A DNA stretch of 64,000 nucleotides from Drosophila pseudoobscura (GCF_009870125.1 NC_046679.1:13454001-13518000); one strand, 5' to 3'. Positions 1 through 14,250 are shown, counted from the stretch's first letter. Made by a program: numbers and translations. The notes: generated by a model not told the origin, from the letters alone.

Positions 1-2208
1 AAATGTATTTTTGCGAGCATTTTCCCGTCAATTGGACAGTGGCCCATCGCGATAAGATGCCAATCAGCGCACATTTTTGTAGCTATTTCCATCTCTCTCG
101 ATCTCTCGCTCGGTCTCCCCGTATCTATTGCTGCCCCTTTCTGCCTCGCAGTTCATTTCAATTCAATTCGTTTGCTATTCGGCCCGGTCGCCTGTGTGGG
201 CCTCTCTGCGAGCCCAAGTGATTGGCACATTTTATGGAAATGTTGCCGTACAGTAAAGTCTGGCTAGGAGCACTTTCCCCTCCCCGCCCCGGATTTATTC
301 CCCTATGGGGAGTGCGAGTGCGAGTGCTCGCTCTTCTTCGTTCGCCTTTCCGCACACTTGCTAAATCTTCTGTCCGTTATCTGCCATCTGCTGGCAGTTC
401 CCTGGAACTGTGAGCCTCATCATGTTAATTAACAGCAAATGAGACAATTGCTGAGCATCGCCCGATACTCGTAATCTTTATCTCTGCTTATCGCGAGGAG
501 CAAGAGAGAGATGCGATGCGATGCGATGCCCGCTGTGTACCGTCTGGGAGAGTGTGTGTCCTGGACAATAACTCATAAAGGTGACCTAACGGTGCCCGGC
601 GGCCGGCGGCCGGGCTGCAGTCTGGCGCCGTCTCGCTCTGACCCCCTCCAACACACACGTCTCACACAATTTGCCGACAACAGGGCAGTGTCTCTGTCTC
701 GCTTCGGGCTTGCATTCTGTGTGCAAGAGTGTGCGAGTGGACTGTGTGGTGTGGATGGTATGGATGGTGTGGATGGTGGATGTGATGTGGGTGGGCTGCT
801 GTCACATTGCAAGTCAACTGCAGCGGCGCGTGTGTGCGCTCCACGCTCGATTTAGATTTTATGCATAAAAAAGTTAATCTGCAGATGCTGCTGCTCCCCG
901 GGCGAGAGTGCATTTTCCTGCGAATTCCCTAATGATCAGGGCCTGTGTGCATTAACAACTTTATGCTTTGTTGCTGCATATCAATTAAAGCTTAAGCGCA
1001 GCTGCCGACTTGCTAATTGCCACAATTTGCGCTAAACGCTAGAGAGACTATCAATTACGTGGGCTGTGCCGCCGCTGCCGATCTCGCTAAGTGATCTTGA
1101 TACAGTTTTTGTTCAACGTACACTCCCCTTTCCCCATCCTCATCCTCATCCGACCTTGTAAGTGATACGTTTGTTGGGACGGGACAATCATGATCAACCC
1201 TCCGAAATGCACTCAAATCTCGGCTCTTCAGAACTCCTCTCTTTCTATGTCCCAACAATTTAACAATTTCTCTGTGTTTGCTTTTGCAAGGGCAAAAAAA
1301 AAGGCACAAACAATGTCGTATAATTCACGCCCAGGTACGGGAGAGCCCAAGAGCCCTATTCTGGCTCTCTTTGTCGCTCGCTCTTTGTAATGTAACATTT
1401 CTTTCTTTCCTTTTGTCATTGCTGCTGCTGCTGCTGCGGCGGCGCCGCTCCTCCTTCTGCTCTGCTTCTGTTGCTATACCCTTGCAGGGGATATGAGGCC
1501 TATAATTTTGGTGTCCCACTGGGGTTTATATCTAAAACTGAGCCCAGAACCTTGTTTTCGCTGCACTGTAATATACAAGTAAAGCTGCCATAGGAACAAT
1601 GAATCTGCTAGGGTATCTAAAGCTTCGGCTCCTGCCTCTTCCACTGGTGTTGTTGCTGGGAATAGGGTAACTCAATATTGTAATTGTAGCGCAATGAAGC
1701 GCATGCTGCCGCTTAGATGTTCGCAAGTGATAAGGCATTGCATATGAAGAGAGCCCAGCAGCAGCAGCACAAGCAGCAGCAGAAGCAGCAACAATGGCAT
1801 TGGCCAAGGGAAGACTACACTACGACAACAGCAGCGCTGTAGCGAAAGAGAGAACCGAAAGGGGGAGGGCACAAAAAAGTTGCCCGGGTGCCGTTGGCAG
1901 CGCTATCAGCGCCAACTAATCGCATTCGCAAATGTCGCTTATCTGATCGTGTAGAAATGCTTGTAATACTTCATTTTCACTTCCCGGTTGCACTCTCACA
2001 GGCGCACAGACACTCACTCACATACACATGGCACCCCCAACTCCTGGTAGTTGCAACTGCAACAGACAGCGTGTGCAGCTAGCGGCATTTCCGGTCCATG
2101 AATTTGCATAAATTTGACCCATTTTAGTGGTCAGACGCCGAGTTTTTTCCTTTATTGATTTTCCCGCACAAAAGTTTTCACCTCTATTTTTTCCCCTACT
2201 TTTTGCAG
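1..2208 (+). other. grn: Intron of the GATA factor gene (grn)
   Basis: No coding exon is visible. The stretch ends in a pyrimidine-rich tract and the TTTTGCAG acceptor at 2201-2208, so it should be the intron that separates the zinc-finger exon (left of the window) from the next exon. It contains short GATGG and GAGA-like runs and a possible old repeat around 1475-1640. The zinc-finger sequence itself was not found in any frame here. Confidence 0.7.
1475..1640. mobile_element. Possible old INE-1/Helentron-type fragment
   Basis: The segment begins with GCTATACCCTTGCAGGG and ends with CTAGGGTATCTAAAGCTTCGG. These resemble the 'TATACCC ... GGGTAT..AACTTCGG' terminal words of INE-1/DINE-like elements in flies. 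The middle is not recognisable. A similar short structure occurs at 36603-36720. The assignment rests only on the end words. Confidence 0.3.
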
Positions 2209-2855
2209 GTCAATCGTCCGCTCACCATGAAGAAGGAGGGCATACAGACGCGTAACCGCAAGCTGAGCTCCAAGTCCAAGAAGAAGAAGGGTCTGGGCGG
2301 CGGCTGTCTGCCGATGGGCGGCCATCTGGGCATGGGCGATTTCAAGCCTCTGGACCCATCGAAGGGCTTCGGCGGCGGCTTCTCTGCCTCCATGGGTAAG
2401 CATCTTCTCTGCAGCTACAACTGCAGCTACAGCGCCAATTAAACGGTTGTCACTCATACTAACGCCTTCTCTCTTTATTTGTTTCTCTCTCTCTCTCTTT
2501 AGCGCAACATGGACACCTTTCGAGTGGATTGCATCCGGCGCATGCGCATATGCATGGCAGCTGGTATACCGGCGGCATGGGCGCCTTGGGGGCATCTAGT
2601 GGGCTGCAGGGAGGCTTCTCCACCGCCGGTTCTCTGGGCGGCGGTGTTGTGCCGCACTCGCAGCCCTATCACTTGGGACTCAGCTCAATGGTGAGTACTC
2701 CCACGAAGGAGCAGCTTAACACACTCAAGGCTTCGGCAAAGCTCTGCCTTGCGAGTGGATTCCATTGAGAGCTTTCTTACTAATGTTTTACTATCTCTCT
2801 GCTCTCTCTCTCGCTCACTCTCTTGTAGGGCACCTGGCGCACAGACTATACGTGA
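2209..2855 (+). CDS. grn: GATA zinc-finger transcription factor, C-terminal part (grain-like)
   Basis: Three coding exons are visible: 2209-2395, 2503-2690 and 2829-2855 (stop TGA). They join in frame to 133 residues; the 5' part with the zinc fingers lies left of the window. The first residues, [18 protein letters not shown], are the basic tail that follows the C-terminal GATA finger, and the exon boundary before VNRP is the one found in vertebrate GATA1/2/3. A lysine run follows, then Gly/Met-rich sequence, a His-rich stretch and a conserved-looking end, [13 protein letters not shown]1/2/3-class tail, together with its neighbours (Arl8, CG7878, puc), favours grain over pnr, srp, GATAe or GATAd. 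The protein would bind WGATAR sites in the nucleus; in flies grn acts in motor neuron identity and organ morphogenesis. GATAe is the main alternative. Confidence 0.88.
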
Positions 2856-4300
2856 TGGAGCGGTAATAACTTGAACAATAATCTGTTCAGTTAATGCCAC
2901 AAATGAGAAGCAAACCAGATGCAACAAATACAACAAACACAATGCCAAACTGAGGACTCCTTGACAGCCAGCCCTGGACAGCCCGTCCGCTCTTAGCACT
3001 TGAGATCCACACATATGTGTGGATGGTATGTGCGGGTGTCCGGGTGTGCCAATGCCAATGATGCCCAGGCGCTGGTTTTTCCTAATTGTAAACATTGCGT
3101 GCAATTTTTAATTATTTAAGCTTTCGTTTTGTTGCTGTCGAACCGGACCGGACTCCGAGCCGAGCCGAGCAAAGCCGGCAATAATAACAAAAACAAAAAA
3201 AAAACACCCATTAAAATTAATTAAAGGGCTGCACATTTATTTGTATTTTATTTTCGCCTTTATGGCTTCTCTGTTTCATATTTCGCTTAATTAATTTAAT
3301 TTCTCTCAGCGTATTCAATTGTCCTTTATGAACTGCCATAAAAAACAAAACGAAACAGAAACAGAAACGAGAGGGAGATGGATATGGAGAGGGAAAGAGG
3401 GAAGGAAGTTGCATAAATATTTATTGTGTATATATAAAAGTGAGAAAAATCAAGCACATAGAGAACTAAAAATTACTGCTAAAAAAAAAAGCAGACAAAC
3501 ACCGTTACAACGCACGTCCAAAAGAAGAGAATAGAGTTTTGTATGAAAGTTGAAAACAAAACGAAAGACGATTGTCCTAATTCGCGGAATGCAATTGAAA
3601 ATTGCACGAAATACTTTATAGCGTATGCCTACTGTAAACTAGTTAAATTCTTAGACTCTAAACAAAACAGACGTGATAAACAAAAAATTAAAATCTATAT
3701 ATACATAAATATAAATATTCACTAGGGAGCGGCGCCCTTAGCCATTGTAAAATAAATTTAAAAAATAACTAAATCGAAAATCAGAAAATATATAAATATT
3801 TCAAAGAGCCAGGGCCGGGGCAGCACCCAACTTTTAACTAACAAGAAACACACACACACTTAAATGTTCAATGTTTAAACCTAAGTCTTAAAAATATATA
3901 CACAAAACACACACATTAATGCATAGAGATAAACATAAAGTACTAAATTTAATTAAATTAAATTAAATTAAATGTTAATGGCAATTTGTAAAATACATTT
4001 GTTAGCAATTTTTGTATAATTTTAGCAAAAGCCAGAAAAAGCGAAAACCTAAAAAAAGAGAGCAAATCCTAACCATGTATACCCCTAAGTTCTGTGTATA
4101 AAGCCGGTTTAGTCGTAACCCTAATTTATGTCCCCCACTACGATATACATAACTATACATATATAGTATATAGAGCTATAAATATGTATGATAAGCGATA
4201 AATGTATTGTAATTTGGCCATATTGATAGTTGAATATACACAAAAACCAAGCAAGATAATGTTTATTTAAAATCGAAAAAGAAAACAAAACAAAAACAAA
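2856..4300 (+). other. grn: Probable 3' UTR and 3' flank of grn
   Basis: The DNA after the stop codon is strongly A-rich and T-poor on the + strand. It has several AATAAA-like hexamers (for example near 3751 and 4383) and an (AAATT)n run at about 3948-3970. This fits a long 3' UTR read on the + strand. The true cleavage site cannot be chosen by eye. Confidence 0.5.
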
Positions 4301-7300
4301 CAAAAATCAAATGGAAAATTGTACTAAACTTAATGGCAATCACCAGAAAAATCCAACAAACAAAAAAAAAAATCATAAAAATAAATAAAAGTAATTTATG
4401 AAGAAACAAATATACATAAAATACGAAAAATACAAAGCAAACGATTCTAATTGAGAACGGTAACTGAAGATGATTAATTGCCGCCGGATGAGTGGACACA
4501 AAATCGAAACTCGAAACTCGAAAGTCGAAAATCGAAATTGGTTTGGTTTGGTAATAAATCCCCCTGAGCCAGAGCTGGCCCCACAATGATGTCTTCATAA
4601 TGGCCATTTATGCTCATGAATCGGTCTTTAAATTTCGATGCGTCTTTCGGTACACCAGAAACGTGCTTCAATTGGGGGTTCTTCTGGGTTCGGTTCTGTT
4701 CTGTGTTGGTCATTTGTTATGCAGCATTCGTTGCCTGGCCATTGAACGCTTGAATTATGAGTTGTTTGGAGGCGTGAAATGGCATGTTCTGCCACAAGAA
4801 CAGCGCCGCAGAGCACCAGAGCTACTCAGCAGCGGCCAAGTTTGTTGCCTAAGTCTTTTGTACTTGAATCTGAATGCGCAGGCTACGAAACCTCAACCGA
4901 GTTATGTTCTAGGTCTCAAAAAGCAGATCGTCACAGACTCGAGCTATGGGAACTCCACTCAGATCTCAGATTAATGATGGCCAACGCGTGTCTGCTACCC
5001 ATTACAGACCCCTAACCAGCCGAGCAATATGCAATGATGACCCCATTAGGCTTTTGTCGCCCCGGCATCCGTTTCCGCTGCACCTTGCCAAAGGTTTTTT
5101 ATTTGTTTGTTCGCGATTATCAATTTTCCCAATTGCAAACAATAATATAAATACGCAGCTATCGGCCGGATATATCTCATATATCTCATGGCAATGCAGT
5201 AATTGGGACAACAATTAAGTGCACGGCACGCTGCGAAGCAGAAAGGCAGCCAAGCAAGTCCGTATTGTTCAGTTATTGAGGCATATATCTCTGGCTGGAC
5301 AGTGCAGGGCGTTAATGGAAGTGTTGTATGAAAAAAATAATCAAAGGAAGGGAAAGATCAGTGAAACGAATGGAATGTTTGGTGGTCGAGATACCCTTGA
5401 CTCAATGTAAGTATTTTAACCATTTTTTCGTTTACAGCTAGAAAGATTTTATGATATTTCGAAGATGAATTCATTCCTAGACTGCCAAAGTTCGAAAAGT
5501 AAAGAAATTTATTAAAATTGAACGATGTGGACAGACAATTACAAAAGAATCCAATGATCTAATCGAATACATAATGCCAATAATTCAATCTTCTTTCGAG
5601 ATGCATTCTCCAGACTATCTTCTATAATACAATCCCTGGAAGCGATACATCTCTTCCGCTTGGTACTTCCTCATTTCGAAATAGGCATCAAAATCAGTCC
5701 CTCAATTTCCCTACAATACTGAAACGGTGTGTTTCGTCTGTTTCGTGAGCATCACATGACCACGTCGTGCTAGGTACAGCCCTCGGATTGGCCATTAGGG
5801 CCCGACAAAGTTGCTGCCCAAAAACAAAAACTATTCGTATGTATAATTGCTATATAATTACTAAATAATTGAAACAAAATAAGTCATTCGAGTCAGAGCC
5901 ATGGCAATTACCCCCCGCACACGAAAACACAGCAGACAGACAGAGAGACATATGTCACGGGCCAATTGTAACAGTTATACGTACTAACTGTAATAGTAAC
6001 TCCTGCCCAGTCCATCGCTTGGCCAAGTGCGGTGATCAATGCATAGGCAATGACCAGCCATATAAATCAGTTAATCAGCATCGCAGATAAGCCCGGAACC
6101 ATGCCCAGCCAATGGGAAACCATTCACACAGAAGGACAGTGGGAGAGAGAGAGGGAGGAGGGGCACACACATGGGATGATAATGGGGCACGCCATCTGAA
6201 ACCAGTTGGAGAACATGCCACCAACGACATAAATAAACCACACAAAATATGAGCATAAATCAATGGGTCCGGTTCGGTGCTGGGATCGGTGGCAGGGCTT
6301 CGGGGTGGATAGATGAGTATTAGGGAAAACTCTTGTCTCTGATGGTCCCATCGATTGCTATTCAGAGCCCCATGCATTAACTAATTAGTGGGGCTGCGAC
6401 AGCCACAAGAACAACAAAAATGACAGGAATGGAAAAATTATGCAGCCCTAACTCTATTTTGTTTGTCTAAATAAAGAGTTAGCCGAGTTAAATGAGTTTA
6501 ACAGCTTCAGAGAGGTCTAGGGAAGACCTGGAGAAGGTTTATTTTAAGCAGAAGAAAATATATTTTAAAGAAATGAAATGCAAAACGATGAATCCTGATC
6601 GATTCTGAAAGTGCAGTCCTAAATTTCTATATTAGAAGACCAAAAAAAACCCACTTTAAGGACCCTCAAGAAGAACTAGTCATTTCTGTCAAAATTCAGA
6701 TTCAATCTGCAGAGTTCCTCTCTAATCCCCGAATAATTGATGGAGAACTCATCCCGGAATGTCCTCGAATCGTCTCTGCTCCAAGAATTTCTCGAACATA
6801 AAACGATAAACAAATAAATTTGAATTAATTTAATTGAGTAAATCTATGATTGAATATTTCTATGGGGTCTAAGAGCCTAAGCCGACTTCTCTCTGCGTGG
6901 TCAAAGACCAAGACAGCAGCAAATATTTGGTCATGCATTAACTAATTAGTGGCAACAGCGATAGGGAGCCGGATTGGGGATGGGGATGGACAGAGTGGAG
7001 GAGTCCCCATACCTCGCTTTGACCATGTCCATTTCCCCATTGTATCCTGGCCCTGCTCTCTCCCTGGCCCTTTCTCTGCTTTTGTATCCGTAGTTGTGCT
7101 TCTGTTTCTGTTTCTGTTTCAGTTCGTGCGTTTTGGTCTGCGTGTTTATCAGATTGGGAAATGTGCACCCAACAATGGCGACACACACAGATACGCACGC
7201 ACACACAGGGACACTTCTTTAGATGATTAGCAGCGATAGTCCCAGCCAATAGCTTTTACCATTCGGAATGTGAGTGCGAGTAGTCGATTTAAATGAATTT

Positions 7301-10300
7301 TAATACGAACAGGAGCGTGGGGGGAGGACGAGGGCGAGTGCCGGAGCCTCGATTGCAATTCAATTTAGATGGAAACAAACATTATAATCTGTGGGCCAAT
7401 TTCCATTAGCCGTATTTATCATTGGCCGACCGAGAGCTCATCAATGCCCGGCCAACTGGCAAATGTAATTGCTTCTCCATTCAATATTTTCTACAATAGC
7501 CTGCCGCAATTTCAATTAAATTTCAGTTATCACACAGATACACCGCACGCATACAGATGCAGCGCCAGCGCTGGCCTGGAGCTTAGTCCAACGATGGTTC
7601 GGCTCTGATAGCAGCTACAACTCATTGCTCTAATTAGAATTATTCTAATGAAATTAAATTGCACAAATTGCATTTGCACTTGGACAAACAGATACTCGCC
7701 CAGAGGGGGGGGCCTGCTAATTAATTATAGAAATTGCCAGATCTCCATATGCTCCACATTTGCCACAGCAACTTTGTCATAATTTGCTCTGGGGGCCCTC
7801 CCCCCCCACCACAACACACAATCCACTGATTAACCAAATGAGCCTCTGCTGCTGCCAAACAATCTCATTCCATTAGAGTTCTCAGCTAATTTGATTAAAT
7901 TAGGCATGCATCGGCCACTGCCACTGCCACTGCCACTTCCAATGGGCCTGTAACTGCATCTGCATCTGGCTCTGACTCTGGCTCTGGCTCTGGCTCTGGC
8001 CAATGCAATGTCATCACATGTCCAACTCCCAGCTCCAAACATGGCCCTGCCCGGGTCCGGTCTGGTCCTGGGCCTGGGCCTGGTCATATCAAATGCTTAA
8101 TGGCAACGGCCCATGTCAATTCGTGGCATATTAAATAGGAAAATTGGCATTGGCAATTGCAACAGATATTAGTTACCTCTCGTTGGCCTGGCCGAATCAT
8201 GGCGGAGGGAGCTGGAGACCTGGCCAAGAGGGAGTGTGTAGGTAGGCCTACGACCATAACATTGCCGGCCACAAAATGCAGACACAGTGGGGCTTAGAAC
8301 TAAAAGGCAGGGGATTCTTGAGGGGTTTTTTATACCAGTTTGGAATATCGGAATATTTGAAAATATTATAGCTAACATTGGGAAGGCTGTTGCCCACTGT
8401 GGCCAGCCGGCGCTATCTGGGAGTGCGATCAATTTGTCGCTTGATTGTGTGCGTTTTTGCATGGCACATGCAATGAGCTTGCCTTTTAAGCCCCACTCCG
8501 GCCTCGGACCTGAAGCCGGACCTGTACTTGGTCCTGAAGATGGAGATGACTGGAGAGATGGCTGTGGCTGTGGCGGTGGCTGTGGCTGTGGCTGGGGCTC
8601 TGGCTCTGCCTCTGACTGTGCCTGTGGAAAGGTTAACTGGCCTTTGGGTTAGTTGTTGACAACCAGGCACTGGCCATATTTGTGTATTATTGTTAAAAAA
8701 AAAAAAACGAACGAAACAAAACAAAAAACAGAAAAGAAAGAAATAACACAAGCAAGAAGTGCCTGGCAAATATGACAAAGGCACATAAATTCGGTAGCCC
8801 CCGAGTGGTACGGATTCTATAAACAAGCACATGCAACATGCAGCAGGCAGCCACAAAATGTTGCCTGTCTGTCTGGCCCAGCTCACGCTGCAGAATTGTG
8901 TGTGTCGTCATCTCTTTGGCCGAAAGTGTCAAATTTCACGCAACATGAAGCGCTAAATGTTGCCAGCAACTGTGCTGAAGTCCGGGACGGTCCCGGGCCG
9001 GACAGCTTCCTTTGAATCCTCACCCTGCAGCAACTACACTGAGAAAAATCAGGAATAAAAACTTCTGCAACAATCAATGTGGTTTTTATCTTCTTGTATG
9101 ATCTATTTCTCAGGACTCTACAGCCCCTTTCCGGGCGTTTCTCCCAGTGTAGCTCTGCACCACACAGTTGCATGTTTATTGTAAATATTATGAAATGTTG
9201 AGAGACCTGCGATTGCTGTTCGGATCCGATCTGTTCTGGGTTGTTCTGTTCTGTTTGCCGGGGCTTCTGCTTGGGCTGCGAGAATTTATTGATGCTGCCC
9301 GATAAATGCGCCCTGAGCATGGGTTCTCGAGGGAGCACACAGGACACTCTCCACAGAGAGAGGGAGAGAGGCATAAATTTCAGTTTCCCAGAATTGTGCC
9401 AAAACGAATTATTGTTCCCAACATCATTTCTTGTGTAATTACCAGAGTCAAGGTGATAAGCAGCCAACACTTCTGATCCCTGGCTCGGTCTGGGGCTAAT
9501 TGAACATTCAATTGCGGCCCAAATCCGCATTCCAGCAGCGAAACTCTACTTTCGTCATCATCATCATCATTAGCTGGGGGATTGGACAGTAGACAGTAGA
9601 CAGTGGACCAGGGACCGGGGACAGGGGACAACAACATCATCGATGGCATTTGACAGGCGATAAGTGGTTCGATCTGGTCACGGCGTTGCAGTCCCGGCCA
9701 CAGGCCCGTGAGGCATGTGAAACAATGGCAGTGCATAGTTTTATACGATATAGTTTTTTTTTTTTTTTGCTTTTGGTTTTGGTTTGGACCGTGGACAACA
9801 TTAACCTGTTAACCCAAACTGACGGCGACGGCGACGGCGACTGTTAAGTCCCCAAGCTCCGCTCGGGTCCGGTGTCGCCTACTTTTGGGACCTTGCCTGG
9901 AAACGCTCTGGCTTTCTGGCTCTGCCTCGATGCAGTGCATGAATAATGCGCGCCCACAGCTCAATAAATTTTCACTCTTTTCGCCACAGCCGGAGCCGGA
10001 GCCGGAGCTGGGGCTGGGGCCGTCCCTGTTTGGCCAGAAACAAAAAATTCACACATCTTGTGCCTCCTCCTCTCTTTATCTCTGTGTGGGGACTCGACTG
10101 GCCAGGACTGGGACCGGGACTGGGACTCGACGCCACAGCAGGGAGGAGGCGAGCAAGCACCTCCATGCTCAGCTGGTATGATTCATTTGCTGGCCTCCAC
10201 GGTAAAAAGGCACAAAACTAAAGGAACTCGCCAGAAATTGTTGCCAAAACCATTTAAAGGAATTCTCTGGAGTTAGAAGTGCCAGAGACACGATCAGGGA

Positions 10301-11978
10301 CCACGGGACCACGGGGCCAGGGGCTTAGGACATGGTCATGGCCAAAAAGACAAAAAAAAACGAAGAAATCGGAAAGGAAACAGAACCCAGACAGTCACAG
10401 TCAGACATTGGGTGCATTAAGAGACCTTAGCAGACTGCTTGGGGTCTGCAACCACCTACCTGTCCCGCCCGCCCCCGATGCAACTCCTTCTGATCACTCC
10501 CCGCCCCCCTCTGTGGCAGCTCCTACTGCTGCAGAAGTTGCAGTTGCATCTCGCGATTCCATTTCCTCTTCGCATGATTTCGCGCTGCGCTCTCGGTGTG
10601 CGCGCCCACAATTGTCGAGAGATTAGAGATGCTGTAATTCCATGGCCTGCGATGCCGATTGGCCTGGGTGAGGAGTCGAGGTTTAAGCCAACTGCCACAA
10701 CAAGGGGGACAACAACAGCAACAGCAACAACAACAGGAACGACAACGGCAGCCACCACGACGACGACGACGACGGCGATGATGATGATGATGATGCGGTT
10801 GATTTGGGCTTATCACGTTCACGGGAGACTGCCAGACGCTCAAAATGTTTACACGGGACTGGAAGATTGTGATGTCTCAGAGAAATCCTTTCCTCGAGAG
10901 AAATCACAGAGAAAACGAGTATCGAATAGATGTCAACTCTACATGTTTATATTCCAATAAAAATCTCTAGATTTACATAATCTCGTATTTTACCTACAGA
11001 AACCTGATGTTCCATACATCACAAATAATCATACTTAATGTTTGAACGTTGAAATTCAATCTCCTGCTAGCTTTCGGTCTGCGTGGAAAATACTTCAATA
11101 TAATCATCATAATGATATGCAAATATCCAAAGAAGACGAGCAAGCCACAACCAAAACATGAATCTTCCAGTTATATTTGTTGAAAAAACAAATCGATTAT
11201 AACTAGTTTTGCTTTGATATTAAAATTAGAGTGAAGTTCCAGAGTTTCGATTTCTGGCAGGATCGTGACTAATACTTTTATTTTCACTTGGATTTATTTT
11301 TAAAGCTTTTTGTGAATATTACTATACAGAAATTTGCATTATTAATATGGTATTAATACACATTTGGTGACAACTATTTAAGCATTCTTTATGAGGGTTT
11401 CAAAAAATACAATATTCTAAAAGAGTTTGTTTTATATGACATAAATATGAATTGATGTATTTATTGAAATAATAGTAATAATAATAATACAAAAGAAAGA
11501 AAGGAGAAAAAAAGCGAAAAAAGTTCGTTAAGTCTAGGTTCTTGTAAATATTACATGCTATTAGCTTAAGGGATAGTTCAGGGAATAAGGGATAACAAAC
11601 GGAGGTATAGTTGTGGCATATAATCCTAAAAGGTTCATGACTTATGAGGCCGAAAAGTACGGGAAGGTCTAGATGGAATCAATACATGCACATATAAAAC
11701 CTAAAGAATTATTTCTATAATTTGTAATATTAATATCAATGCACTAATTAGGTAAGTTTTAATTTATTGTCATCTAAAATGTTAGCTTTCAAATGTTAGC
11801 TTTAGAGCCCTATAAAAAATGCCTAATCATGCAAATTTCCTTATCTTGATCGACAAGCACTATAAATAATATCTAGTATTTATTGCATGCTATATTTAAT
11901 ACTACGGGTAGTATTTATAATCTATCAAGCAAATCTTATCTGGCTTCAAATTTGTATTTAGGCAGACGCTCCATATCG
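4301..11978. other. Intergenic DNA between grn and the tRNA gene
   Basis: No open frame here has codon use or motifs that I recognise. Visible structure is low-complexity: CA/GT runs, hexamer-period GC-rich tracts (GCCACT near 7912, GGCTCT near 7970, CCGGAG near 9990, GGGACT near 10105), CAA/ACG/ATG triplet runs at 10700-10800, and poly-A/T runs. The alternation of GC-rich and AT-rich blocks is typical of fly regulatory DNA. Enhancers for grn are plausible but not shown. Confidence 0.5.
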
Positions 11979-11995
11979 GCCTCCGTGGCGCAATT

Positions 11996-12035
<40 letters not shown>

Positions 12036-12052
12036 GAGTCCACCCGGGGGCG
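11979..12052 (+). tRNA. tRNA:Asn-GTT: tRNA-Asn (anticodon GTT)
   Basis: A full cloverleaf can be drawn: acceptor stem GCCTCCG (11979-11985) pairs with CGGGGGC (12045-12051) with one G-T pair. The D stem is GCGC/GCGC, the anticodon stem TTCGG/CCGAA carries loop CTGTTAA, and the T stem GGTGG/CCACC carries loop TTCGAGT. The discriminator is G. The anticodon at 12013-12015 is GTT, reading AAC/AAU. The internal B box GGTTCGAGTCC is intact. No intron is present. A tRNA-Asn gene is also known in the melanogaster 84F region, which agrees with the flanking genes. Confidence 0.97.
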
Positions 12053-12061
12053 GCTCAAGTC

Positions 12062-12065
12062 TTTT
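12062..12065 (+). terminator. Pol III terminator of tRNA-Asn
   Basis: A TTTT run begins ten bases after the last tRNA base, in the expected place for RNA polymerase III termination. Confidence 0.75.
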
Positions 12066-14164
12066 GCCGAAAAATATTCTCTTTTGTGAGACTTTTCAAC
12101 GTGTAAACCAGAAAATTGCTGAGGCTGCTCCATGGCGACCATCTCGGGCCGGCTGTGTGGTGTCTCTGTGTCTGCGCCTGCATCTGCGTCTGCGTCTAAC
12201 AATGGCCACCATTGGCCCAGTCGAGGCTGAGCCGAGACTAAGGCTTAGTTACTTAGTTAGTGCTCCAGCTGGGGGATCTGCCGCTCTGTTCTCCTAGCCG
12301 CCGCCGCCGCCTTCTCCACGCTCCCCATCGCTGCCCCGAGATCCCCCTGGTGCATTGCATAAGAGAAATATTTGTGCAATTTGATTTCGCAGAATTGCGA
12401 ATTCGTTGGAATGAATTCCCGGACCCATCCCCCCTCGCCCAGGCAGGCAGGCGGCTTATGCGCATTATGATTATGATGATACCTTTGCCGCTCTTTGTTT
12501 GTTTGTTGCAAGTTGTTGTTGCTGTTGCTGTTGCAAGTTGCAGTGTGGTGTTGTTTTCGCCTTGTTTGCTGGTTTGTTAGTCGCTCGCTCACTCGCTGCG
12601 ATTATGCTTGAAATTCTATGCAGTTTCGCAGTCCGCGGGCCCCACCAGTCATGATCTGGGGGAAATTCTCTGGAAAAGCATTTTCCTTTTGCCCCAGCCA
12701 AACAGAGGAGGGGCAGCAGGGGCAGGGAGAGGCACAAAGACAGAGATCAACATGGCCAGATAGTGTTTGCAATCATTACAAACGACCACGACCACGAATG
12801 AGGATCAGTTTTGATTGGTTGTGGCCGTTTTTGGGCAATTTGTAAATGTATCTGCGGTCGAGCAGTGCCCGTGCCCCCCCTTCTCTTTGCTTTAGGCCAG
12901 GTCGAAATGGTTTTTTAATTAAAAACTTTTTGTCAAACAGACAGAAACAGCAGTTTGGAAACATTTAAAATGAAATTATTACAAATAAATTTGAATTGAA
13001 AGGACGTCAGGGGAAAAGGTCGGCAAGAGAGGGGAAGGAGGGGAGAGCGGGCCATTTTCGTACACCCTCGTAAATTTTCATGTAATTTCATTGCAAGTGT
13101 AGGACTCTCAAGGTCTTTACTTCTCTGCAGCCCACTCTTTCTCTATCTCTGTGTCTGTGCCTCCCCACATCTCACTTGAGGCGACAATTTTTTGTGTACA
13201 CTGTGTTGCAACACGCCCCTGTGCCACACGAAACGGACTGAAATGAAATGAAATGGAAAACGTGGAGAGCACAAAACGAGAACTGACCAAAGCTGTCCGG
13301 GGCCCCGGGCCAGGGCGACTGCGACTGCGACTGCGACTGGCCCTGGACCTGGGCCCGAGGTGGACCCTGGACAAGCTGCTAGGAAAATGAGACGCTTATC
13401 TGAATCTTCATAGTTGGCTAAGCGCGGTGCGGCCTCTACTGCCTCTGTCCCCCTTCCGCTTGTGGTTCCCTTTCGTTCGGTTTTAATTGCAGCCGAAACG
13501 TGAGCGAAATGTAACCAAAAATGCAATTGTGCCTGGAACCGGGACAGCGACAGGGACAGGGACAGGGAACGTTCCCTCTCTATTCGGTTTCCTTTTTTTT
13601 TTTTTTTTTGTCTACTTTTTTGGTCATTCCTTTGGCTAGTTAATCGCGCGCATTCGTGCAGCATTCCTTCGGTGGCAGAGAGGCCAAAACTTCCCCCACA
13701 TCGGACATTCCACTCCACTCCGCTCCGCTCACCCACTCCAGCGACAATCCCTAATGAACGCAGCAGTCAGTCCCCTCTTCCCGGGCTGGCATTTGTCATC
13801 GAAACATGTAATTATGCCACTTTGAGGCAGGTCCCGGCCAAGACTCGTTTACAAGATGCACATCTAACAGGGAGGAGAGAGTCCGCAGACCAGCCTAGGC
13901 TGATCCAACCAGGCCATTACATGTTATTGTTAATTAGAAAATATTCCGATTTTATTGTTTATTTTCTTGTAAGTGTCGGTTTAATATGCTTCAACATATG
14001 TATTTATGGATGCTCGGATGCAAGTTCTCTGAAAACTTTGTATATCTTTAGTGGTATATCAAGTGGCCACGCGACACCTTTTATGCACGGTCCCAGACAG
14101 AGACGCAGACCGAGGAGCGCTGCCGCATGTCGCGTACATGCAGGAAAGATAGATAGAAGACTAA

Positions 14165-14250
14165 CGCTTCCTTCTGGACGTTACACACATCCACTTTCAC
14201 CACGAATCGAACATACCCCAATACTCCTTTTGAGTATAGGGATGCTATAA
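14165..14250. mobile_element. SGM/INE-1-like element, right-end fragment
   Basis: The segment from CTTCCTTCTGGACGTTACAC to the TTTTGAGTATAGGG end matches the right end of the full element at 39334-40426, about 80 bp with few changes. The rest of the element is missing, so this is a truncated old copy. Confidence 0.75.

Noticed and set aside
511-913. Several overlapping open frames in the grn intron
   Set aside because: Composed of GATGG/CATCC repeat translation; no splice or motif support.
2209-2855. Assignment of the GATA gene to pannier, serpent or GATAe
   Set aside because: The [11 protein letters not shown] tail and exon boundary are GATA1/2/3-class, and the neighbouring genes fit grain; the zinc fingers lie outside the window, so some doubt remains.
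10456-10843. Open frames with Val, His or Arg runs
   Set aside because: They are translations of CAA, ACG and ATG triplet repeats in different frames.
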